Source: AWTP1-13 sp963820375 (GTDB lineage Bacteria > Pseudomonadota > Alphaproteobacteria > Rhizobiales > Hyphomicrobiaceae). Taken from it: 64,000 nt of DNA. How positions within the stretch are numbered: position 1 is the first letter of the stretch; each line of letters begins with the position of its first letter. Below, in pieces: positions 43,726 through 51,214 of this stretch. The notes under the pieces were generated by a model. The model saw only the letters and a list, made by a program, of their open reading frames with translations. It made no database searches and was not told where the DNA came from. Made by a program: the position numbers and the translations under genes. The stretch spans positions 1 through 64,000 of the forward strand of contig CAWFZX010000033.1 in NCBI GenBank assembly GCA_963820375.1. Reading direction: 5' to 3'.

Positions 43726-45417
43726 ATGGCTATCGATCGATCGCCCCGGCGCCGGGGCATCCCGCAGCGCTTGGCAACGGCGGGCCGCAAGGCGGTGGCC
43801 GCGCTGGGGCTGTTGGGCCTCCTGCTGCCGTGCCCGGCGCAAGCCGACTGGCTCGGCAAGCTCGTCGGCGCGGCCCAGCGCCTTTCGCCGGCGCCAACCC
43901 GCCCCACCAAGGCCCTCGACAACCTTGCTGCCCACATCAAGACGCTGCCCGCCAAGCCGGAGGCAACGGTGCTGGCGGCCGAAGCCACCCCGGAAGGGCA
44001 TTGGCGCTTCGTCAACAAGGCCGGCGAAACGATCACCGCCGGCACGCCGGAGGAAATGAAGCGCGTCGTCTTGCTGCTCGTGCCCGACGCCAAAGCCGAG
44101 GCGCGGCTGACCCTCTATCTGACGCAGGACACGGTCTTTGCCCGGCGCACGGCCCTTAAGGATCTGCCGAAGGGGACCGAACTCAATATCCGCGTCGGCG
44201 AGGAGAGCTACCGCATCCTACGGCGCAGCGAGGGCGCCGGCGAACGGCTGTTCGCCGAAATTCGCGCCAACCTGGTGGTGGAGCTTGCCGACCAGCAGCA
44301 ATTCGCCGAGGCGGCGTGGCAGCTCGCCCGCCCGCTGAACAAGGCCGGCATCCGCATCCTGGCGCTGGAACCAGGCAGCGCCCCACGCCTGCCGTCTTGG
44401 CCACGTCTCGATCCTGTCAGCAAGAAGGCGCTGATCGACAGCATCGATCCCGCAAGCCTGGCGGCGGCGCTGGGCGCCGTGCGTGGACAGACCGTGCTCG
44501 TCACAGGACGCATCGATGGCGAACTGTTGCATTTCAAGTCGGGCGGCCCCGACCGCAGCCTGCTCGTCAGGGACCTGTTTAGCGCCGCCGAGCAGGCCGA
44601 TGTCAACCTGATCGTCCTGCACGCGAGTTCGACGCCGCGCCAGCCCGGCGGGCGCAATTGGCTGTGGCAAAAGGTCGAGGTGAAGGGCCTGGAAGAAGCC
44701 CTGCAGCGCGCGCGCGTTGCCGACTTCTACAATGCCCTTGCCGCACCCAATGGCCGCTTTGTCGTCAGCGCAAGACCCAGGGGCGCCCAACGCACCGTGT
44801 TGGAGATCGGCCCCATCGCCGATCTCCCCAAGCCGCCCGCCGCGCGGCCGATCGCCGACATCCTGTCAGATGCCGTCTCCGGCCTCACCGGCCGCGTCAT
44901 CACCGCGGGCGTGCAGGCTCATATCCGCAGCGCCGAGCACCAGCGCGAGGTCGATTGGCGCCTGATTGCCAGTGTCCCTGCCAATCTGCAGATCGGCTAC
45001 ATCGTGCTGTTGCTGGCCGGGCTCTGCGGCGTGCCGGCCGCGCGCCTGTGGTGGGCGCACCTTTGGCCGCCGGAAAATGCCGCCGAATATGCCGGCCCGA
45101 GCGGCTACTGGGCCGCCCGGCTCGTGCGCGATGGCCTGTTTATTGCGGTTTTTCTGCCGCTGACGGCGCCTTTGAGCGCCCCCCTCACGCTCGGCCGGCA
45201 GCTCTGGGATTGGCTGCTGGCCCCCATCCGCTGGTGGCGCCGGCTGCGCGGCAGGCCGCCGCGCCAGCCCGCCGCCAGCCCCACCTCCGCCCCCACCTCT
45301 GGCAGTCCCGCCGGCGGCGGCAGCGGGACGGGCGCGCCCGCAGCCCTCGGCAGTGCCGCGGCGTCTCGACCCGCGCCGGCCGCCTCGGGCCTCGGCAGCT
45401 ACCGCCCCAGCCGCTGA
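43726..45417 (+). CDS. Large exported/membrane protein, unknown
   Basis: About 563 residues. A basic N-terminus is followed by AVAALGLLGLLLPCPAQADW, a signal peptide. The long middle is mixed alpha/beta (LNIRVGEESYRILRRSEGAG, VNLIVLHASSTPRQPGGRNW). Two transmembrane helices lie near the C-terminus (about residues 425-445 and 465-490). The last 50 residues are Pro/Ala/Ser/Gly-rich and probably disordered. I do not recognise the family. Topology suggests a periplasmic sensor or scaffold. ATG at 43705 is an alternative start. Confidence 0.7.
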   Translation: MAIDRSPRRRGIPQRLATAGRKAVAALGLLGLLLPCPAQADWLGKLVGAAQRLSPAPTRPTKALDNLAAHIKTLPAKPEATVLAAEATPEGHWRFVNKAGETITAGTPEEMKRVVLLLVPDAKAEARLTLYLTQDTVFARRTALKDLPKGTELNIRVGEESYRILRRSEGAGERLFAEIRANLVVELADQQQFAEAAWQLARPLNKAGIRILALEPGSAPRLPSWPRLDPVSKKALIDSIDPASLAAALGAVRGQTVLVTGRIDGELLHFKSGGPDRSLLVRDLFSAAEQADVNLIVLHASSTPRQPGGRNWLWQKVEVKGLEEALQRARVADFYNALAAPNGRFVVSARPRGAQRTVLEIGPIADLPKPPAARPIADILSDAVSGLTGRVITAGVQAHIRSAEHQREVDWRLIASVPANLQIGYIVLLLAGLCGVPAARLWWAHLWPPENAAEYAGPSGYWAARLVRDGLFIAVFLPLTAPLSAPLTLGRQLWDWLLAPIRWWRRLRGRPPRQPAASPTSAPTSGSPAGGGSGTGAPAALGSAAASRPAPAASGLGSYRPSR

Positions 45418-45510
45418 CGCGGCGACAGCGCGCCGCTGCGATGGCAGCAAGGAGCAAATGGGGCCTGAGCGTGTCGCCGCCGCGCGGGCTTTCTGCGACC
45501 GGCAGCCGCC

Positions 45511-45550
45511 ACCCCTAGCCCCCCAACCCCTAGCCCCCACCCCTAGCCCC
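45511..45550 (+). repeat. ACCCCTAGCCCC direct repeats
   Basis: Three copies of ACCCCTAGCCCC at about 45511, 45526 and 45539 with 1-3 base spacers, just upstream of the SDR gene. C-rich on the plus strand and G-rich on the minus, so a G-quadruplex is conceivable on the latter. Confidence 0.7.
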
Positions 45551-45596
45551 ATGGCGCCGGCCCCGCTATGACAGCAAAACACGTGAGGAGGACCTG

Positions 45597-46469
45597 ATGG
45601 CGACGCTCGCCGGCAAGACGCTGTTCATTACCGGAGCCAGCCGCGGCATCGGCCTTGCCATCGCGCTGCGGGCGGCACGCGACGGCGCCAACATCGCCAT
45701 CGCCGCCAAGACGACCGCCGCGCATCCAAAACTCGAAGGCACGATCTACACGGCCGCGGATGCCATCGAAAAGGCCGGCGGCAAAGCGCTGCCACTCGCC
45801 TGCGACATTCGCTTCGAGGATGAGGTGCAGGCGGCCATTGCCCAGACGGTGAAAACCTTCGGCGGCATCGACATTTGCGTCAACAACGCCAGTGCCATCG
45901 CGCTCACCCCCACGCCGGCCACCGACATGCGGCGCTACGATTTGATGCACAGCATCAATGCGCGCGGCAGCTTTGTCGTTTCCAAAGCCTGCCTTGGCCA
46001 CCTCAAGCAAGCGGCCAACCCGCACATCCTCATGCTCTCGCCGCCGCTCGATATGCAGGTCAAGTGGTTTGCCCCGCACCTTGCCTACTCGATGGCCAAA
46101 TTCAACATGAGCATCATTGCGCTCGGCCTTGCCGGTGAGCTCAAGGGTGATGGCATCGCCGTCAACGCCTTGTGGCCGCGCACGACCATCGCCACGGCAG
46201 CGGTCAAGAACCTGCTGGGGGGCGATGCCCTGCTGCAGCGCAGCCGCACGCCCGACATCATCGGCGATGCCGCGCACCTGATCTTCAGCCAGGATGCCAA
46301 GACCTTCACGGGGCGCTTCTGCATCGACGACACGCTGCTGTATGAGCATGGCGTCAGGGATTTCGACGCCTATCGCGTCGACAAAACCGTCGAATTGGCC
46401 CCGGACTTCTTCGTTCCGGAGGCAATGCCGCCGCCGCCGGGCGTACGGGTCGCCGCCGCCCAGCGCTAG
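45597..46469 (+). CDS. Short-chain dehydrogenase (HSDL2-like)
   Basis: A 290-residue SDR: TGASRGIGLAIALRAARDGA (NAD(P) site, residues 13-32), CVNNASAI, and the active-site YSMAK, with the Ser in LMLSPPLD. The N-terminal block AAKTTAAHPKLEGTIYTAADAIE is typical of the hydroxysteroid dehydrogenase-like 2 subgroup. AGGAGGACCTG right before the ATG is a strong ribosome binding site. The substrate is likely a hydroxyacyl or cyclic alcohol. Confidence 0.9.
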   Translation: MATLAGKTLFITGASRGIGLAIALRAARDGANIAIAAKTTAAHPKLEGTIYTAADAIEKAGGKALPLACDIRFEDEVQAAIAQTVKTFGGIDICVNNASAIALTPTPATDMRRYDLMHSINARGSFVVSKACLGHLKQAANPHILMLSPPLDMQVKWFAPHLAYSMAKFNMSIIALGLAGELKGDGIAVNALWPRTTIATAAVKNLLGGDALLQRSRTPDIIGDAAHLIFSQDAKTFTGRFCIDDTLLYEHGVRDFDAYRVDKTVELAPDFFVPEAMPPPPGVRVAAAQR

Positions 46470-46575
46470 CCGGCAGCGCCGGCACCGGCGCGGCCGCGGG
46501 GCGCTTTTGCAAACAAGGGCGGTGATAAGCTTTGCGGGCAAGCGGCAAGCAAACGGCGGCAAACACGAGGCAAGC

Positions 46576-47685
46576 ATGACCCAGGCAATCGAGATCACGG
46601 GCATCCGCGCGCGACCCGTCAGCGTGCCGCTGCGGCGCGTCCTCAACACCCGCGTGGGACGTTTCACGCACGGGCCTTTCCTGCTGATCGACCTGGAGTT
46701 GAAGGGGGGCGGTATCGGCAGGATCGCCGGCTTCACCTTCATTGCCCTGGGGCTGAAGATCGTACCGATGCTGCTCGACGAGCTCGTCGCCCTGGTCAAG
46801 GGTCGCAAGATCGCCTTCCTCGATGTCCCCGAGGTCCACGACGCCTGCCAGAAGCGCCTGTCCCACCTGGGCCACGAAGGGCTGGCGCAGATGGCGATCT
46901 CGATGTTCGACATGGCGCTGCACGACGCGCTTGCCCGTGCCGCCGGGCTGCCGCTCTACAAGCTGCTTGGCGGCAGCAATGCCCCGCTCCCCACCTATCA
47001 CAGCTGCGGACTAGGCATCGCCGAGCCGCAGGCGGTGGCGCGGGAAGCACGCGACATGCTCGGCGAGCACGGCGGCTTCAGCCACCTGAAGCTGCGCATG
47101 GGCCGCGAGCAGGCCAGCGAAGATATCGCCGCCTACAAGGCGGTGCGCAGCGCGGTTGGACCGGATGTGACCATCTCGGTCGACTTCAACCAGGGCTTGG
47201 CCGTCGCGAGCGCGCTCGACACCTGCCGGAAGATCGATAACCTCGCTCTGGCCTGGATTGAGGAGCCCGTCGTCTATGACGATTACGACACCCAGGCGCG
47301 CTTGACGGCTAAGCTCGCAACACCAATCCAGATCGGTGAGAATTGGTGGAGCTGGCGTGTCGGCAAGGCCGCCATCGAGATGGGAGCCTGCGACTACGTC
47401 ATGCCTGACCTCTTGCGCATCGGCGGCGTCACCGGTTGGCTGCGGCTCGCTCGCGTTGCCGAGGCCCGCAACATTCCCTTCTCCTCCCACCTTTCCCCCG
47501 ACTTCTCGGCGCACGTGCTGGCAGCCACGCCCACCAAGCACTGGTTGGAGTTCATGGATTGGGCGCAAGACCTGATGCAGGACCCGCTGCTGCCGGTCAA
47601 AGGTTTCACCACGCCGGGCGATAAACCCGGCATCGGGGTGGATTGGAACGAACGGGCCATCGAGCGCTGCCTGCTCCAGCTTTGA
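46576..47685 (+). CDS. Mandelate racemase/enolase-superfamily enzyme
   Basis: A 369-residue enolase-superfamily protein. The N-terminal capping domain carries RARPVSVPLRRVLNTRVG, and the barrel follows. Visible catalytic set: KLR (Lys-x-Arg after SHL), metal ligands Asp in SVDFNQG, Glu in WIEEPV and Glu in QIGENWW, then DYVMPDLLR (Asp), the His in FSSHLSP and Glu in WLEFMDW. This matches mandelate racemase-type active sites with a His-Asp dyad. It probably dehydrates or racemises a hydroxy acid. Substrate not inferable. Confidence 0.9.
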   Translation: MTQAIEITGIRARPVSVPLRRVLNTRVGRFTHGPFLLIDLELKGGGIGRIAGFTFIALGLKIVPMLLDELVALVKGRKIAFLDVPEVHDACQKRLSHLGHEGLAQMAISMFDMALHDALARAAGLPLYKLLGGSNAPLPTYHSCGLGIAEPQAVAREARDMLGEHGGFSHLKLRMGREQASEDIAAYKAVRSAVGPDVTISVDFNQGLAVASALDTCRKIDNLALAWIEEPVVYDDYDTQARLTAKLATPIQIGENWWSWRVGKAAIEMGACDYVMPDLLRIGGVTGWLRLARVAEARNIPFSSHLSPDFSAHVLAATPTKHWLEFMDWAQDLMQDPLLPVKGFTTPGDKPGIGVDWNERAIERCLLQL

Positions 47686-47865
47686 TGGCGCCGAACCCGC
47701 GCGCACCCCTGGGAACCCGAGACGGCTGCGGCGCTGGCGCATGCCCTCGCCTTGACCAGCCGCCCCAGCCTATCTATCGACGGTGGCGGCCTTCCCGAAC
47801 ATTTGCTGGCGCGATCGGCCCGCTGACGCAACCCCCAGCCAGCCCCTGAAGGAGACCGCGGCGGC

Positions 47866-48414
47866 ATGAGCCTAGAGCGTGCACCCAGCGACGACGGCGC
47901 GGCCCGGCATTTGCAGCGCGGCCAGCGGCTGCCCGACCTCAGCCTGCCGGCGACGACGGGGGCTGCCGTCAACCTGGCGCAGCGCAAGGGTCGGTCCATC
48001 GTCTACTGTTATCCCTGGACGGGGAGGCCGGGTCTTGCCAATCCGCCGGGCTGGGACGAGATACCCGGCGCCCATGGCTCCACCCCGCAAACCGAGGGCT
48101 TCCGGGATCTCTACGATGGTTTCCGCCAAGTCGGCGTCGAGGTCTTCGGCCTCTCCAGCCAAGTGAGCGCCTATCAGCGCGAGATGGCCGAGCGCTTGGG
48201 TGTTCCGTTCGCGATTTTGAGCGATGCGGCGTTTGCGCTACAGCGTGCGCTGTCGCTGCCGACGTTCACCACCGGCGGCGTCACCTACCTCAAGCGCATC
48301 ACGCTTGCCATCAAGAACGGGGCGATCGAGCGCATCTACTATCCCGTGCATCCGCCCGCCGCGCATGCACGTGAGGTCTGCGCCTGGCTTGGCATGATCG
48401 ACCGCTCGCACTGA
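47866..48414 (+). CDS. Peroxiredoxin-like protein lacking the catalytic Cys
   Basis: A 182-residue thioredoxin-fold protein of the AhpC/TSA (redoxin) type: LPDLSLPATTGAAVNLAQRK, SIVYCYPWTGRPG, then PPGWDEIPGAHGSTPQTEGF. From memory, active relatives read GCTPQSC in this loop. Here the peroxidatic Cys is Ser72 and the second Cys is Glu77. Only two other Cys (48 and near the end) remain. The rest of the fold, GLSSQVSAYQREMAERLGVPF and so on, is intact, so the protein probably folds but cannot be a normal peroxidase. Confidence 0.85.
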   Translation: MSLERAPSDDGAARHLQRGQRLPDLSLPATTGAAVNLAQRKGRSIVYCYPWTGRPGLANPPGWDEIPGAHGSTPQTEGFRDLYDGFRQVGVEVFGLSSQVSAYQREMAERLGVPFAILSDAAFALQRALSLPTFTTGGVTYLKRITLAIKNGAIERIYYPVHPPAAHAREVCAWLGMIDRSH

Positions 48415-48535
48415 GCCGCCGCCGACCACGCCGCTGGCCTGCCGGGGGCGCACACCCCACCCTGTTGGCGGCGCCGGCGCGCCTTGTCTGCAAGCTGAGG
48501 CCGGCCAAGCCGCAAGCACGCTTGCCCAGCTCGGC

Positions 48536-49183
48536 TTAGGCCAGGTGGCGCTTGATGGTGGCCACCACGGCGCGAAACATCTCCGGCGTCAGCCGGCCGG
48601 TGTTGGTGTTGTAACGCGAGCAATGGTAGCTGTCGAACAGGGCCACGCCCTCAGCGGCGGCATGCTGGGCGCCGTGCCGGAAGGGAAACGCCGACTTGCG
48701 AACGCCCATGGCCGCCAACGTGCTGTCGTGGGCGATGCGTCCAAGCGCCAGCACGGCGGCCAGGCGAGGAACGCCGGCGATGCGGCTGCCAAGAAACCGG
48801 CGGCAGGTCGTGATCTCCGCCGGCGTTGGCTTGTTTTGCGGAGGAACGCAGCGCACGGCATTGGTGATCATGCAATCGATCAGCTCGAGCCCATCGTCGG
48901 GCCGCGCGGCGTAGCTGCCGCAGGCAAACCCGAACTCGAGCAACGTCGCATACAGCAGATCGCCGGCATAATCGCCCGTAAACGGTCGGCCCGTGCGATT
49001 GGCGCCGCGCAGACCCGGCGCCAGGCCGACAATCAGCAGGCGGGCGTCGGGCGAACCAAAGGATTTGACCGCGCCATTGTACCACTGCGGTTCCTGCGCC
49101 CGGTTTTGTCGGCGAAAGGCAACCAGGCGCGGGCAGAGCGGGCAGTCCGCTTCGGCTTCGGCCTCGGCCCGTTGCTCCAGCAT
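48536..49183 (-). CDS. Uracil-DNA glycosylase, family 5-like (iron-sulfur)
   Basis: A 215-residue glycosylase that excises uracil (and probably other deaminated bases). Cys pair DCPLCPRL, then the Cys in NAVRCVPP and in EITTCRRF make the [4Fe-4S] set. VGLAPGLRGANRTGRPFTGDYAG is motif 1 of the UdgB type, lacking the polar catalytic residue of family 4. SYHCSRYNTNTGRLT is motif 2. DNA repair enzyme common in alphaproteobacteria. It is co-directional with the NYN gene 28 bases upstream. Confidence 0.9.
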   Translation of the reverse strand: MLEQRAEAEAEADCPLCPRLVAFRRQNRAQEPQWYNGAVKSFGSPDARLLIVGLAPGLRGANRTGRPFTGDYAGDLLYATLLEFGFACGSYAARPDDGLELIDCMITNAVRCVPPQNKPTPAEITTCRRFLGSRIAGVPRLAAVLALGRIAHDSTLAAMGVRKSAFPFRHGAQHAAAEGVALFDSYHCSRYNTNTGRLTPEMFRAVVATIKRHLA

Positions 49184-49210
49184 GGCCGTGCGGTCGCCTG
49201 CCGTTGCGGG

Positions 49211-49867
49211 CTACGGCCGGTCATCATCCTCGTCTTCGGGATAACTCAGCGTTGCCTGCGCCGGGGCCCCACGTCGCGCCTGGCTGGGCCGAGTGCCGCC
49301 CTCCCGGGCCTCGCGCGCGGGCCGGGATGCCGGATCGCGGCACACCTGATCCTCAAGGTCGGCGAGGTCGATGAACTGGTCCGCCTGACGGCGCAACTCG
49401 TCCGCCACCATGGGGGGCTGGGTTTGCAGGGTCGAGATGACACTCACGCGCCGTCCGGATTGCTGCAGGGCCGCCACCAGGGCGCGAAAATCGCCGTCCC
49501 CGGTAAAGAGGACGATATGGTCCAGCCGATCGACCAAACGCATGGCATCCACCGTGAGCTCGATGTCCATGTTGCCCTTGATCTTGCGGCGGCCGAGCGC
49601 GTCCGTGAACTCCTTGGTCGGCTTGGTGACCATGGTATAGCCGTTGTAGTCGAGCCAATCGACCAACGGGCGGATTGAGGAATATTCTTGGTCCTCGGCC
49701 AGCGCCGTGTAGTAGAGCGCGCGCACCAGCTGACCCTTGGTGCGGAACAGGGCCAGCAGCCGTTTGTAATCGATGTCAAAGCCGAGCGCCTTGGCCGTGG
49801 CGTAAAGGTTGGCGCCGTCAATGAACAGTGCAATACGCTCAGTCTCATAGAAATGCATTGAATGCAT
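49211..49867 (-). CDS. NYN-domain (LabA/DUF88) protein
   Basis: A 218-residue protein with a PIN-like NYN domain: IALFIDGANLYATAKALGFD, KGNMDIELTVDAMRL and VLFTGDGDFRALVAALQQ hold the acidic residues that bind Mg in this nuclease fold. A basic, low-complexity tail ends in EDEDDDRP. Likely an RNase or RNA-associated factor. Two ATGs lie nine bases apart; GAGGACGAGCGGCA favours the first. It is divergent from folK, as usual in alphaproteobacteria. Confidence 0.9.
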   Translation of the reverse strand: MHSMHFYETERIALFIDGANLYATAKALGFDIDYKRLLALFRTKGQLVRALYYTALAEDQEYSSIRPLVDWLDYNGYTMVTKPTKEFTDALGRRKIKGNMDIELTVDAMRLVDRLDHIVLFTGDGDFRALVAALQQSGRRVSVISTLQTQPPMVADELRRQADQFIDLADLEDQVCRDPASRPAREAREGGTRPSQARRGAPAQATLSYPEDEDDDRP

Positions 49868-49959
49868 TGCCGCTCGTCCTCTGAAAATGTCCCGCGCTCC
49901 CGCCAGCTACCGCAAAGCGCAGGGAGCATCGGACAGTGACGTAAGCGCAATTAAGAGCA

Positions 49960-50571
49960 ATGCCAAGGCGACAAATAGCCATGATGAAGAATAACTCTAA
50001 TGTCATCCCGTATAGACTTAAATTTCTGCAATCGGGCCGAACCTGTGGATCAAACCGCCTACTTTTGGCGCTTGGCGCCAATATTTCGGGAGCCTGGGGC
50101 CAACCCAAAGACACCCTGCTGCGCTCCTTGCGAGAGCTGTCCGGCGCCGGTTTGCCGCCGCTGTGCTGCTCGCCCTTTTTTCGCACCCGGCCCTTGGGCA
50201 CCCGTCCGCAGCCCGACTTTCTCAATGCCGTTGTCCTGACGCAAGCCACCGGGGCCCCCGCCCAACTGCTCAGATTGGTTAAGGGCTTGGAAAGACGGGC
50301 CGGTCGCCGGCCCGGTCCCGCCTGGGGGCCGCGGCCCCTCGACATCGACATTCTGGATTATGGCGGCCGGCGGCTCGGTTGGCCGCCGACGCCGCAGCGC
50401 CGCGGCAGGCTCATTCTGCCGCATCCGGAGGCCCATCGGCGCGCCTTTGTCCTCGTTCCCTTGGCGCAGGTCGCGCCGCGCTGGCGCCACCCCGTGTTCG
50501 GCGCCACCGCGCGCACTTTGCTCGGGCGATTGGGCTGGAAAGGCAGGCACGATCTCGCCCCAAGCCCTTGA
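49960..50571 (+). CDS. folK: 2-amino-4-hydroxy-6-hydroxymethyldihydropteridine pyrophosphokinase
   Basis: A 203-residue (or shorter) HPPK, the enzyme that adds pyrophosphate to the folate pterin precursor. LLLALGANISGAWGQPKDTLLRSL, the block around PLGTRPQPDFLNAVV and WGPRPLDIDILDYG (catalytic Asp pair) are diagnostic. The start is unsure: ATGs at 49960, 49981 and 49984 all precede the domain by about 30 residues. The AT-rich leader around 49945-50030 stands out from the GC-rich surroundings. First gene of the folK-rpoZ-rsh housekeeping run. Confidence 0.92.
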   Translation: MPRRQIAMMKNNSNVIPYRLKFLQSGRTCGSNRLLLALGANISGAWGQPKDTLLRSLRELSGAGLPPLCCSPFFRTRPLGTRPQPDFLNAVVLTQATGAPAQLLRLVKGLERRAGRRPGPAWGPRPLDIDILDYGGRRLGWPPTPQRRGRLILPHPEAHRRAFVLVPLAQVAPRWRHPVFGATARTLLGRLGWKGRHDLAPSP

Positions 50572-50675
50572 TTTCGTGCCCACCTCATGCGAAAAGCCTC
50601 GGCAGATGAGGCATGGCTCCGGATGGCGTGTTCCGGGCCTATTTCCATTTGCATTGTGGCTAGAGGGATCATCGC

Positions 50676-51107
50676 ATGGCGCGCGTGACCGTCGAAGACT
50701 GCGTCGACAAGGTTCCAAACCGGTTCGAGCTGGTGCTGTTGGCTTCCCACCGGGCAAGGGCCATCGCCAACGGATCCAACATCACCGTTGACACCGAAAA
50801 CGACAAGAACCCGGTCATTGCCTTGCGCGAGATTGCCGAAAAGACCGTCCCGGCCGATGACCTGCGCGAGGGGCTGATCCACTCCATCCAGCGCAATGTC
50901 GAGGTCGACGAGCCCGAACCCGGCGCCGCCCCCACGCTGCCCCAGGAACGCCGGCCAATCCTGGGACGCGACGATCAGAGCACGGACACGCAAGTCGACG
51001 TCATCACCGAAGAACAACTGTTGCGCGGCATGGAAAGCCTCACCCCCACCGAGCCCTCCGCCAATGGCGGCTCCTCCGGCGGTGGGTCCGGCCGCGGCGG
51101 CCTCTGA
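50676..51107 (+). CDS. rpoZ: RNA polymerase omega subunit
   Basis: A 143-residue omega: MARVTVEDCVDKVPNRFELVLLASHRAR, SNITVDTENDKNPVIALREIAEKTV. The C-terminal 60 residues are the longer, Pro/Gly-rich tail common in alphaproteobacteria. It helps assemble the core enzyme and, with beta prime, forms a ppGpp site; the next gene makes ppGpp. The spacing to that gene is about 107 bases. Confidence 0.97.
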   Translation: MARVTVEDCVDKVPNRFELVLLASHRARAIANGSNITVDTENDKNPVIALREIAEKTVPADDLREGLIHSIQRNVEVDEPEPGAAPTLPQERRPILGRDDQSTDTQVDVITEEQLLRGMESLTPTEPSANGGSSGGGSGRGGL

Positions 51108-51214
51108 TCTTCCTCGACCGCCGCCGGCGGCCGCGCGGTTGATTTGAGCGGGCTTGGCTCTCTCAGAGGCGTATTGTCACTGCCTGCCGGAGGTGCAGGC
51201 GCGCGAGGCGTGGC

